A DNA stretch of 64,000 nt from Glaciecola punicea ACAM 611 (lineage in GTDB: Bacteria; Pseudomonadota; Gammaproteobacteria; Enterobacterales; Alteromonadaceae), in the NCBI RefSeq assembly GCF_000252165.1, contig NZ_BAET01000014.1:62001-126000 (forward strand), read 5' to 3'. The translations under genes and the position numbers were made by a program. The stretch's first letter is position 1, and every line of letters starts with the position of its first letter. Below are positions 28,774-37,910 of the stretch, in pieces. The notes beneath the pieces are model-generated. The model ran no database searches. It was not told where the DNA came from and saw nothing but the letters and a program-made list of their open reading frames with translations.

Positions 28774-31178
28774 ATGAGACCCACATATCAGCACTTGTTT
28801 AAACCAAGCTTAATCAGTGTAGCCCTTGCAGCGGTTCTTTGTGCTCCCCTTGCGGCGCAGCAAGCACAAAGTCAGATGCAAGAAGATGAAGCTGTTGAAA
28901 AAATTATGGTTACCGCCACCAAGCGCAGCCTTGCAATTGAAGACGTACCATTCTCTATTAATGCCCGAACGCAAAAAGACATAGAGCGTTCAGGTGCAAA
29001 CAGCTTAGAGGATATCTCGCGAAACATAGCGAGCATATCTATTCAAAACCTCGGTCCTGGTCAAAGCCAAGTATCTATGCGCGGCGTTTCAGCAGGACAA
29101 ATTGTGCGTGACCAGCCTGGCGTAAAAGAGCAGGTAGGCGTTTTTTAGATGAAAGTGTTATTTCACTTTCTTTATTCACTCCTGATTTAGACTTTTTTGA
29201 CCTTAGCCGAGTGGAAACTCTGCGCGGGCCGCAGGGCACACTTTTTGGATCAGGCTCCATTGGCGGTACTTTACGTTATATTACCAATCAGCCCGAAATA
29301 AACAGCTTCGATGCTAAAGTGGAAGTCAACGTTAACACCAAAACCGACGGCGGTAATGGTAACCATGTAAAAGCGATGGTGAACGTGCCCCTAGTTGACG
29401 ACACCTTGGCCATGCGCGCAGTGGTGTATCGTACGGGCTACGCTGGCTTTATTGATGCACTGGGTGAAAATGGGGTGCTAGAAGAAGATGTTAACGACGG
29501 CTTCAGACTAGGCGGTCGTGTTGCGTTTAAGTACACGCCAACTGAAAATATCACCATTACCCCCAGAATCATCTTACAAGACATCAGTGTTAATGGCTCA
29601 AATCGTCAAGAGGTGTTTAACTTATTTGCCAACCCGAACACCACCACTAGACCAGCCATAAGCTTGGGTGAAAGACAGCAGTATTTGCTGCTTCAAGAAG
29701 ACTTTAAAGACGAAACGCTCATTGCTGATTTAACCGCTGAGTACGCCAGTAACTTTGCCAATTTCACCTTTGTTTACAGCTACACAGACCGCGATATTTT
29801 AATGAGCCGAGATGCTAGCTCACTTTCTGGCAGTGTTAGTATCGATTTAGGTTTCCCTGACGAAGCGGTTCTTTTACCCTCAAATCTGCGCGATCAAACT
29901 CAAGTTACCCAAGACACCTTTGAGCTGCGGGCCGCATCTAACGATGAAAGTGACTTAACGTGGGTGGCGGGTATATTTACGTCTGATACCGAACGCAATT
30001 ACCAGCAAACTTTGCCCACACCGGGATATGATGCCTTCACCGATGCCACATTAGGCGCCGGAACAACAGCGTCCGTCGCGAATGGTTTTGAAGCTAACTC
30101 ACCCTATAATGCGTCTTTACCCTATGATTTATCGCAAACCGCTGTATTTGGTGAGTTGAATTATGCATTTACTGACAAACTAATAGTTACCTTAGGCAGT
30201 CGCTGGTACGATTTTGAAGAAACGCGTCGTTTCACTACCGGGGGCTTGTTCTCAAATAGCGATGACCAAACTGATTCAACTACATCCGACGGCTTTACTT
30301 CACGTGTTATTGCACAATATGAGCTTAACGATACCGTAAACTTGAATGCACAAGTGTCACAAGGTTTTCGTTTAGGCGGCGTGAACGACCCTCTAAACAG
30401 AAGCTTATGTAACACTCAAGACTTAGACGTGTTTGGTGGCTTCCAAGAGTATAAGGATGAGACACTCACCAACTACGAGATAGGAATGAAGTCATCAGGG
30501 CGCGGTTGGGGCGCGAACGTGTCGGCTTTTTATGCTGACATTGAAGATCTTCAGGTTACGCTAGACGCAGGTTCTTGCTCTTCGCGCATATCCTTTAACG
30601 TGCCAAAATCGACTAGCCAAGGTATTGAATTTGAATTGACCCGTCAGGCGACTAAGAACTTATTTGTGTCGTTTGCCGGTAGCTTTATACAGGCAGAATT
30701 TGGCAGCACCGTATTTGACAGTAACGGCGATGTGCTAGGCGGCGTCGCCGACGGTAACCGCTTAGCGTCAGTACCAGAAACGTCATTTGCTATTTCAAGC
30801 ACGTATGAGTTTGATGAGCCTTTGTTTGGCTCTAGTGCTACCTACATTCAGGGTTCGTACCAGTTTGTGGGTGATCGTATTACGCAGCCAAGTGACCAAA
30901 TAGCAGGCGCGGGCAACTTCCAATCGGGTCTTGCTTTTGGCGGTGCTACAGGTAATGAAACCACTGAAGTTGATTTGATGTTAGACCAATACGATACGCT
31001 TAATTTAAGTACGGGCTTGGTGTATGACGAATTCGAACTACTGTTTTATGTTAACAACGTATTTGATGAAAACGCGCTGTTATCCTTTGACCGTGAACGT
31101 GGCGGCAGAGCTCGTTTGGGTTACCGTATTGGTGAGCCGCGTACTATTGGTGCGACCTTTAGAATGTTCTTTCAGTAG
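28774..31178 (+). pseudogene. TonB-dependent receptor broken by a frameshift
   Basis: A start at 28774 has AAGGA seven bases ahead and a signal peptide (cut near LAAQQ). The TonB box region is EKIMVTATK, and the plug domain follows. At 29141-29146 a run of six T causes a stop at 29146; one more T restores GVFLDES and the reading frame continues through RVETLRGPQGTLFGSG and a full beta-barrel to 31178, about 800 residues in all. The barrel looks intact, so the lesion is recent or a sequencing error. Family role is uptake of iron chelates, vitamins or glycans; the substrate is not readable. Confidence 0.8.
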
Positions 31179-31223
31179 GAAACTGATTACTAGACTAAAC
31201 GTAAATACCGTTATATGAAATAT

Positions 31224-31254
31224 AAAAAGGAGCGTTTAATCACGCTCCTTTTTT
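31224..31254 (+). terminator. Rho-independent terminator of the TonB receptor gene
   Basis: GGAGCG (31229-31234) pairs with CGCTCC (31243-31248) around an 8-base loop. Five A precede and six T follow (to 31254). Strong and well placed 46 bp after the stop. Confidence 0.85.
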
Positions 31255-31271
31255 CGTATAAGTGAGGTTTT

Positions 31272-31463
31272 ATGACGCAACTACATGGGCATAAGTACAT
31301 GTCTTATCGCATGCGCATCACGGACTTATTTAGCCAAAGGAAGCTACATTTGTATGAATTACTTGGCATGTCTGCCAATGTCCCCACCGATATTTGTTTT
31401 AGCTTTGCTGGGCTTTTAGAGCGCGGTGGCCGAACGTGCCCGCAACTGGACCTATGCGCATAA
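31272..31463 (+). CDS. Small open frame of unknown nature
   Basis: 63 codons from an ATG with a weak GAGG site. The sequence is basic at the start and has three cysteines (CFSF, CPQLDLC). Not recognised. It could be a fragment or chance; there is no hydrophobic segment. Confidence 0.25.
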   Translation: MTQLHGHKYMSYRMRITDLFSQRKLHLYELLGMSANVPTDICFSFAGLLERGGRTCPQLDLCA

Positions 31464-31715
31464 TGGTCAGTTAAGTGATTACAGGGCCTTTATTTTTTGA
31501 TCCTTAAGTATCTGCACTTGTGGGGGTAACAACATCTCGGCAAGACTCATCAACAAATTCTAGTTCAATTGTGGTGTGCACGTAGAATAAAATAGTGTTA
31601 ATCACCGGAAATGGAAAATACCACATTGTGCTGCGCGAAGCAGCAAGATGCTTCTCTTTACAATACCCACGAATAGTCTAGGATAATATTTATAAACACG
31701 CAATAAAACAGTCAC
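31464..31715. other. Gap before dgt
   Basis: About 250 bp, no gene recognised. Confidence 0.3.
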
Positions 31716-33191
31716 ATGAATTATAAAAGCAAACTTCAAACGCAACGCTTTAGCAGCTCATCAGTAGCAGGGCGCGACTTTAACGAAGAAATGGAAAGCG
31801 ACAGAGGCCGCGCCATTCATTCGCCAGCACTGCGTCGCCTGCAGCAAAAAACGCAAGTGTTTCCCCTTGAAACTAACGCCGCGGTCAGAAGCAGGCTGAC
31901 CCATTCTATGGAAGTGCAGCAGGTGGGCCGCTATATTGCCAAGCAAGTGCTTAAGGTTATTGACAAGCAAAATTTGGCCGAACAATACGGACTTAAAGGT
32001 AAGTTTGATGGTTTCATTAGTGCCGTAGAAATTGCCTGTTTGCTGCATGACGTAGGCAATCCTCCTTTTGGTCACTTAGGTGAAGAGGCGATTAATAAGT
32101 GGGCTATATCCTCTGTTGTGCCAATTTTCGTGCAAAACTTTGGCGACGCCTGTATTGACAACGCATATGTACGCGACATTAAAACCTTTGAAGGTAATGC
32201 GCAAGGCTTGCGGGTACTGCACAGCCTGCAAAGTCTTAACCTTACCTATACTCAATTAGCCTGCTTGTTAAAATATACAGGCCCGGCGTGCGACACAAAG
32301 CCAGAACAAGGCAGTAAATTCGCCTATCGTCAAAAAAAGCCAGGGTATTACTTGTCTGAGAAAGAAATAGTAGACAGTATAAATGAGGCTTTGGATATAG
32401 CGCCGGGGTGTCGTTTCCCACTCACATATATTATGGAAGCTGCAGACGATATAGCCTATTGCATTGCAGATTTAGACGATGCGCTTGACAAAGGTCTTAT
32501 AAGCGTACCAGAGCTGCATGGCTTAATTAAACACAAGTGGGAAAAGCATTGCGAAGCGCACTTTAATGATAACAGTGCGCGCAGTAACGCTTATTTGCTC
32601 GATATTTCGCAAAGCGCGCTTGAGAAATACCATAAGGCTGAATTCAATAAGAGCCACCAGTATATTCTTTCATTGCGAACCCGCTTAATCAACGACTTGT
32701 CTGAATATGCCACAGCGCGCTATATCGATAATCATGCGGCAATCTTTGACGGGCGTTTTGACGAGCCTTTACTCAAAGGAAATAATGAGTTTGCATGGGC
32801 CACTAAAACTCTCAAGAATATTGCGGTAGAACGTGTTTTTTCAACCAAAGAAGTGCAGCGCTTAGAAGTAAAAGGCTTCAACATCATTGTTGGCCTGTTG
32901 AACATTTATACGCCACTGCTTAACCTAAGCGGCGCTGACTTTCGCACGCTAATCGCCAATAAATCGATAAAGGGCGCGCCATTAGAAAGCCGCTTATTTC
33001 AAGATCTGCCGGGCACCAATATTCGCCGTTACCATTTGTGTATGGATCAGCTAACGCAGCGCAGCGAGCTTAATGACAACTTGGAACTATTAGAGTTGTA
33101 CTATCGTGCCCGCATCGTTATTGATTATGTCAGCGGCATGACCGATCATTTTGCGCTAAGTGAGTATCGTGAGCTTACGGCTATTAGTTGA
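31716..33191 (+). CDS. dgt: Deoxyguanosinetriphosphate triphosphohydrolase
   Basis: 491 aa HD-domain enzyme that splits dGTP to deoxyguanosine and triphosphate. RSRLTHSMEVQQVGR (about 59-73) carries the first histidine. The metal pair is in CLLHDVGNPPFGHLGEEA (about 108-125). The later ADDIAYCIADLDDA (about 247-260) supplies the last aspartate. Length fits E. coli Dgt (505 aa). ATG start, apparently monocistronic. Confidence 0.92.
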   Translation: MNYKSKLQTQRFSSSSVAGRDFNEEMESDRGRAIHSPALRRLQQKTQVFPLETNAAVRSRLTHSMEVQQVGRYIAKQVLKVIDKQNLAEQYGLKGKFDGFISAVEIACLLHDVGNPPFGHLGEEAINKWAISSVVPIFVQNFGDACIDNAYVRDIKTFEGNAQGLRVLHSLQSLNLTYTQLACLLKYTGPACDTKPEQGSKFAYRQKKPGYYLSEKEIVDSINEALDIAPGCRFPLTYIMEAADDIAYCIADLDDALDKGLISVPELHGLIKHKWEKHCEAHFNDNSARSNAYLLDISQSALEKYHKAEFNKSHQYILSLRTRLINDLSEYATARYIDNHAAIFDGRFDEPLLKGNNEFAWATKTLKNIAVERVFSTKEVQRLEVKGFNIIVGLLNIYTPLLNLSGADFRTLIANKSIKGAPLESRLFQDLPGTNIRRYHLCMDQLTQRSELNDNLELLELYYRARIVIDYVSGMTDHFALSEYRELTAIS

Positions 33192-33197
33192 GTATAC

Positions 33198-33308
33198 TTA
33201 TACTTTAAATTCGAAATCAGCATCTATGGCTTCGGTTTCAGCCGCGGTGGCGATAATTTTGGCTTCGTCCAATGTTAATATTTCACGAGATTTCATTTGA
33301 TATTTCAT
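33198..33308 (-). pseudogene. GlcG/HbpS-like gene fragment
   Basis: 36 codons on the minus strand, 66 bp downstream of the IclR gene. SREILTLDEAKIIATAAETE resembles the first helix of GlcG/HbpS (DUF336) proteins, which often accompany glycolate and glyoxylate genes. It then stops with no continuation. Recognition is weak and rests on a short stretch. Confidence 0.35.
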
Positions 33309-33373
33309 TTTACATAACTCTTTGCTTAATTGTTAAAACATGGTGGACGGCTTCGCGGCCAAACCCTTAGGCT

Positions 33374-34204
33374 TTAACGCTTGGGGGTGACGCCTCCTAT
33401 ACTGTCCGTAATTTTGGCGGCGGCTTGTTTTACCCGGTGGCCAATTTCAGCAATAGAATTGTTGAGAAAACTAACTGTTGGCCCAGATACAGAAACACCG
33501 GCAATGGCTTCTGAAAAAGAATTGTAGATAGGCGCTGCTATACACTGCATGCCCAAAAAGCGTTCCTCATCATCAAGTGCCCAGCCACGCTGTTTGATTA
33601 TCTCAAGCTCGGCAAAAAGTGCGCTTGGTGTAGTAATCGTTTTCGCTGTAAATTCGGGACATCCTTTCTTTTGCAAAATTTTCTCAACTTCAGCTCTGGA
33701 GAAATTGGCCAAAAGTGCCTTGCCAATCCCTGAGGCATGCATAAAGCCGCGTGTTCCGGGCAGAAAGAAGGCTCTGATAGGTTTGTGAGACTCGATCTGG
33801 CTGATAAATACGACATCCCCATTATCGGCAATCGCTAGGTTAGTGGTTTCGCCGCTTTGCTGGGCAAGATCACGCATAACGGCGCGTGCAGAATCGACTA
33901 AATTCGTGCGCTCAAGGTAGGAGCTTCCCACTCGAAATGCTTCAAGACCGACCGCCCATTGCTGCGAAGCAGCGTCAAGCTCTACAAACCCATGTTTTTG
34001 GAGAGTGCTCAACATACGGTGCGCGGTGGAAGGGGGCATACCGACACTTAATGCAAGATCGGTAAGGCTGAGTTCGCCTTCCTTTGACAGCGTGACTAAT
34101 AGACTAATGCCGCGATCAAGTGCCTGGATAGTGCCACCAGACAGGTCGCTGAATTGAGACTTTGGTCTTCCGCGTGGTTTTTTGCTTGCTGGTTGTTCGG
34201 CCAT
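33374..34204 (-). CDS. bhcR: IclR-family regulator, likely BhcR-type
   Basis: 276 aa. The N-terminus has an AT-hook-like PRGRPKS (residues 10-16), then the IclR winged helix (about 27-90, with LTDLALSVGMPPSTAHRML). The effector domain (about 100-265) has the family's SGIGKALLANFS. It is divergent from a BhcA-like aminotransferase gene, the arrangement known for the beta-hydroxyaspartate cycle, where BhcR responds to glyoxylate. The symbol is inferred from context; the sequence alone only says IclR. Confidence 0.75.
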   Translation of the reverse strand: MAEQPASKKPRGRPKSQFSDLSGGTIQALDRGISLLVTLSKEGELSLTDLALSVGMPPSTAHRMLSTLQKHGFVELDAASQQWAVGLEAFRVGSSYLERTNLVDSARAVMRDLAQQSGETTNLAIADNGDVVFISQIESHKPIRAFFLPGTRGFMHASGIGKALLANFSRAEVEKILQKKGCPEFTAKTITTPSALFAELEIIKQRGWALDDEERFLGMQCIAAPIYNSFSEAIAGVSVSGPTVSFLNNSIAEIGHRVKQAAAKITDSIGGVTPKR

Positions 34205-34401
34205 GGGGTTACAATTTTATTTTTTGTTGGTTTAAAAGATGTTTCCATTTATTGATTTAGTTGTCAATAAAAACATATTTACCTCCACAGAACATGAGTA
34301 AAAATATTTAATCATTAAAACGAAAATAGTTTCCAATAAAAGTTGCTTTAATATCTCGTTCGATTATAGTTTTGTTAAATCAATAAATCTTGGAACACAT
34401 T
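34205..34401. promoter_or_regulatory. Divergent promoter region of bhcR and bhcA
   Basis: 197-bp AT-rich gap between two divergent starts. TTATTGA (34249-34255) and TCAATAA (34264-34270) form a 7-bp inverted repeat. The word GTTTCCA occurs at 34241 and 34329. These are candidate IclR sites; no consensus could be tested. Confidence 0.35.
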
Positions 34402-35580
34402 ATGCGCGATTTAAATCCGGTCTTTATTCCCGGCCCCACTAATATGCCAGATCGCTTACGTGCTGCGATGAACATACAAACAATCGATCATCGCTCACCA
34501 GATTTCGCTGAATCCTTGCAGCCTATGCTTGAAGACCTTAAGAAAGTGTTTAAAACTCAACACGGACAGGTGTTTATTTTTCCGGGTAGCGGAACCGGCG
34601 GGTGGGAAGCCTCAATTACCAATACCCTGTCGCCGGGTGACAAAGTATTAGTGGCTTGCTATGGCATGTTCTCTCATCGTTGGATTGACATGTGCCAGCG
34701 TCACGGATTAGATGTTGAGGTTATTGAATGTGAGTGGGGTACAGGCGCGCCGGCCGATCTTTTTGCTCAGCGTTTAGCCACAGATGCCCAACACAGTATT
34801 AAAGCCGTACTAGTGACCCACAACGAAACCGCCACAGGCGTGCTTAGTGATATTGCCGCGGTCCGTTTGGCGATGGATAAAAGCGCACACCCGGCAATGC
34901 TGTATGTGGATTGCGTGAGTTCTTTAGGCAGTATGGATTTTCAGATGGATGCCTGGGGTGTCGATCTCGCCGTTTCTGGATCGCAAAAGGGCTTTATGTT
35001 GGCCACCGGTTTGGCCATTGTAGCGGCTAGCCCCAAAGCGCTCGCCGCTTTAGAAGGTGCACGTTGTACACGCTGTTACTTCGATTTTCGCGACATGGGT
35101 AATACAAATAAAAATGGCGCTTATCCATACACACCACCCATTCAATTAATAAACGGGCTTAAAGCCAGTCTTGAAATGTTGTTTAAAGAAGGCCTTGATA
35201 ATGTCTTTGACCGGCATTTTCGCTTAGCCGAAGGTGTTCGCAAAGCGGTGGCTGCTTGGGGTTTGCGGCTATGTGCCCAAACACCAGAGCTTTACTCACA
35301 TTCAGTTAGCGCAATCTACGTGCCTGAAGGATTCAACAGTAATGAACTTACCGACCATGCATATCATAAATACGGTGTTTCGTTCGGCGTTGGTCTAGGT
35401 GAAATGGCGGGCAAGGCCTTCCGTATCGGTCACTTAGGTGCGCTGACAGATGTGCTCGTGCTGTCGGGTATTGCCACCATAGAGATGGCTATGAAAGATC
35501 TTGATTATCCTATAGAACTGGGTGTTGGTGTGGCTGCTGCACAAGAATACTTGCGCTCAACTAGCACTGCTAAGGCATAA
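34402..35580 (+). CDS. bhcA: L-aspartate:glyoxylate aminotransferase BhcA
   Basis: 392 aa, fold type I class V aminotransferase. FIPGPTNMP at 8-16 and THNETATGV at 139-147 are family motifs, and the Schiff-base lysine is K196 in SGSQKGFML. The pattern SHRWIDMCQRHGLDVEVIEC (91-110) and RIGHLGALTD near the end recall Paracoccus BhcA, which makes glycine from glyoxylate with aspartate as donor in the beta-hydroxyaspartate cycle. The ATG at 34402 is preferred to an in-frame TTG at 34390. Fragments of bhcB and bhcD follow, so the cycle is not intact here. A serine- or alanine-glyoxylate enzyme is the alternative. Confidence 0.8.
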   Translation: MRDLNPVFIPGPTNMPDRLRAAMNIQTIDHRSPDFAESLQPMLEDLKKVFKTQHGQVFIFPGSGTGGWEASITNTLSPGDKVLVACYGMFSHRWIDMCQRHGLDVEVIECEWGTGAPADLFAQRLATDAQHSIKAVLVTHNETATGVLSDIAAVRLAMDKSAHPAMLYVDCVSSLGSMDFQMDAWGVDLAVSGSQKGFMLATGLAIVAASPKALAALEGARCTRCYFDFRDMGNTNKNGAYPYTPPIQLINGLKASLEMLFKEGLDNVFDRHFRLAEGVRKAVAAWGLRLCAQTPELYSHSVSAIYVPEGFNSNELTDHAYHKYGVSFGVGLGEMAGKAFRIGHLGALTDVLVLSGIATIEMAMKDLDYPIELGVGVAAAQEYLRSTSTAKA

Positions 35581-35603
35581 ACGATTAAAGGAAGCTGACT
35601 ATT

Positions 35604-35786
35604 ATGGCTAACAATTAAGGTTTTTATATCCCTACGTTTGACAATTTTCTGGCCGTTCAAAAGCGTATTGCCCCTTACATTCATTGTACGCCAATATTAA
35701 CCTCAAGCTTTCTAAATGCGTTCACCGGTGCGCCGTTATTTTTTAAATGTGAAAACTTTCAAAAAGCGGGCGCCTTCAAGAAGGCT
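35604..35786 (+). pseudogene. Relic of beta-hydroxyaspartate dehydratase (bhcB)
   Basis: A good ribosome site (AAAGGAAG) and ATG begin the frame, but codon 5 is a stop (TAA at 35616). The same frame then reads YIPTFDNFLAVQKRIAPYIH and CTPILTS, then PLFFKCENFQKAGAFK, the N-terminus of a serine/threonine-dehydratase-type PLP enzyme. It breaks off exactly at the lysine that normally binds PLP. In intact clusters bhcB follows bhcA directly, as here. Assignment to bhcB rather than another dehydratase is by position. Confidence 0.65.
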
Positions 35787-35788
35787 TG

Positions 35789-35980
35789 GTTATCGTCTCT
35801 TAAAAAGTGTGCCAAGAAGTCATTGGTAGAGCGTCTGCTTTCAGCGCGGTTGAAAAAGTCTTTGCGGCTATGGCGAATGGCGATGCTTATAACTTCCCTT
35901 TTATTCGCGAAGCGATTGGACATGCTGATACCCTATATGGTTTTAAGTCTGGTTTTGACCGCACCGGTATGGCCTTGTGA
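35789..35980 (+). pseudogene. Relic of iminosuccinate reductase (bhcD)
   Basis: The frame reads VIVS, a stop (35801), then KVCQEVIGRASAFSAVEKVF and AAMANGDAYNFPFIREAIGH, then LYGFKSGFDRTGMAL and a stop at 35978. This is the N-terminus of an ornithine cyclodeaminase/mu-crystallin protein, close to what is expected for BhcD. The catalytic and NAD-binding parts are gone. It abuts the bhcB relic with no space, so bhcC and most of bhcB and bhcD were deleted. Confidence 0.6.
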
Positions 35981-36265
35981 GTTCGTCACAGGTGCATTGC
36001 TTGAGAAAGCATCCACGCCTAAGTGCTTAATAAAATAGTCCTTCTTGTCACTTAGCATCTGCTTTCTAATTAAATCAAAATCATCAGGTTTAAAGCTATC
36101 CCACAGCACTGGGTCAAACGCTATTTTATTCAAATATTTCGTATGATACATAAAACATTTACGCTCAAACTTCTCAAACTTCTCAAACGGATTTTGAAGG
36201 ATGCTACGAGTAATAGCCGCTTCACCTGACAAGTAATCAACACTGGTTGAATACCCTAAGTACAT
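35933..36265 (-). CDS. Uncharacterised truncated frame facing the DUF2868 gene
   Basis: 110 codons on the minus strand. Residues 1-90 (GYSTSVDYLSGEAAITRSIL, then FDPVLWDSFKPDDFDLIRKQ) look like real protein. The last ~18 codons are antisense to the bhcD relic, so the original 3' end is lost and the frame is a junction product. Family not recognised. Its start is 16 bp from the DUF2868 gene in the opposite direction. Confidence 0.35.
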   Translation of the reverse strand: MYLGYSTSVDYLSGEAAITRSILQNPFEKFEKFERKCFMYHTKYLNKIAFDPVLWDSFKPDDFDLIRKQMLSDKKDYFIKHLGVDAFSSNAPVTNSQGHTGAVKTRLKTI

Positions 36266-36281
36266 AGTTTACTCTTATGCG

Positions 36282-37910
36282 GTGCTGTTTATGCCTCACT
36301 TATCAACGGAAATATTAATGACCAATCGCTGTGTTCGCCTGCTGCTAGATTTTGACGCCTGCGCTCAAAGAGACAGTGGCCAAGATTCAGTATTTTTACA
36401 TAGGCGTGACCGCAAGTTTGCGCTTACCTGTGAAGAGCAAGGCGAAAAGCCAACGTCAAAACGCTGGATGGCTTATATCAATAGGTTTAACGATGCTGAA
36501 GCTGAGTCTCGTCAGGCTTTGCAAACGTTGCGTAGTTGGCGACGTATCAACAGTAGCTTTGTTGCGTTTGGTACGTTGTTTGGGATTTTAAGCATGCTGG
36601 GACTGTTGTTTTACGATGGTGGCCAGCGAATCAATATTACGGTTATTATAGCTTTTGTGGCGTTTCAACTTTTACTGGCGCTATTTACTACTGTGCAGTC
36701 ACTAGCGGGCTGGCAACCTTGGCGGCTAGTGCTTCGCCGTTTTCAAAAAAATGCACCCAATGACATTAAAACAAAGCTTCAGCCGGTATTAATGGCGAAA
36801 GCAGCGCAACTTGGCGGCCTGTGCTTTGCCTTTGCCGGGCTGCTAACACTATTAACCATGGTGCTGCTGCAAGACCTAGCCTTTGGTTGGAGCACTACCC
36901 TTGAAACTGATGCGCAAGCCTATCATAGATTTATTGGTATAGTTGCAGCGCCTTGGGCTTGGTTATGGCCTCTGGCCGCGCCCGATCTTGCGCTAGTAGA
37001 AGCCACACGGTTTTTTCGAGCAAGCTCACCAGACACTAATATAAACCCAGCCTTATGGGGTCAATGGTGGCCCTTTATTGCCATGTTATGGACAACGTGG
37101 ACGCTGCTGCCGCGTGCAATTTTATACTTTACAGCAGGCCTTATTGTTGAGCGTAAAGCCCGCCGCTTATTGGCTACGCACCCGGCTGCAGCCGCACTTC
37201 AATATCGTATGCAAACGCCCACGCTGGAAACGGGCAATGAGCATAACGATTCTGTAGATTTACCTGATATTAGCCAGCAGTTTGCGCTGTCGCCGCTGCC
37301 AAACGCGCGCGTTCTATTAACATGGGCAGGTGCCCATGATACTGCACTTCCTCAAACGCTTAACGCTGATAAAATGGTGGTGGCGAAGGTAGGCGGAAGT
37401 ATGACACTTGTTGATGATCGCAATACCGTGGCTAAAGTCGCGAGTGCCTTGAGCAAAAAATCCTCATCCATAAGCGATACAAAGTCCAAAACAAAAGCGC
37501 AAAAGCCATATGAGTACACAGTAAAAACGCCTAAGTCAGAGGATAAAAAAGCCCAAGCAAGTGGTCAAGAAGCCCAAGAGTCAGCAGCTTACAAGCCTTC
37601 AGCAACAACTTCCACTATCTTAAAAACATCACTTAAAGCAGATGATCATAACGTTTTGTTAGTAACTCACAGTTGGGAGCCACCCACGGGTGAGCTAGAA
37701 GACTTCATTGCCAATGCATACAAAAACTGGCCAAAAACTGCGCATATAGTGATAGTGCCTGTGGCTACCAACCTGCAGCGCGAACCCCAACCGCATCATG
37801 TGCAGCAGTGGTTAAGGTTTGCCAATCGTACTTTGCCAGATTTTGTGTCGGTAAGTCTGCTACCCACAGATGAAGTAAGCTCTGTTTTACAGGACATACA
37901 GCATGAATAG
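36282..37910 (+). CDS. DUF2868 membrane protein
   Basis: 542 aa. Hydrophobic segments near 92-112, 118-142, 185-210 and 270-295 suggest four membrane passes, with a soluble C-terminal domain (about 320-542) rich in Lys/Ser in its linker. The pairing with a DUF3482 GTPase that overlaps its stop by eight bases is the standard partner arrangement of DUF2868. Function is not established; a membrane-linked GTPase system is inferred. The start is uncertain: GTG at 36282, or ATG at 36291 or 36318 (the last has GGAA six bases ahead). Confidence 0.8.
   Translation: MLFMPHLSTEILMTNRCVRLLLDFDACAQRDSGQDSVFLHRRDRKFALTCEEQGEKPTSKRWMAYINRFNDAEAESRQALQTLRSWRRINSSFVAFGTLFGILSMLGLLFYDGGQRINITVIIAFVAFQLLLALFTTVQSLAGWQPWRLVLRRFQKNAPNDIKTKLQPVLMAKAAQLGGLCFAFAGLLTLLTMVLLQDLAFGWSTTLETDAQAYHRFIGIVAAPWAWLWPLAAPDLALVEATRFFRASSPDTNINPALWGQWWPFIAMLWTTWTLLPRAILYFTAGLIVERKARRLLATHPAAAALQYRMQTPTLETGNEHNDSVDLPDISQQFALSPLPNARVLLTWAGAHDTALPQTLNADKMVVAKVGGSMTLVDDRNTVAKVASALSKKSSSISDTKSKTKAQKPYEYTVKTPKSEDKKAQASGQEAQESAAYKPSATTSTILKTSLKADDHNVLLVTHSWEPPTGELEDFIANAYKNWPKTAHIVIVPVATNLQREPQPHHVQQWLRFANRTLPDFVSVSLLPTDEVSSVLQDIQHE

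Noticed and set aside
35823-36038. 71-codon + strand frame with Arg/Leu-rich start
   Set aside because: It is another frame of the bhcD relic, which matches a known enzyme in the correct frame.
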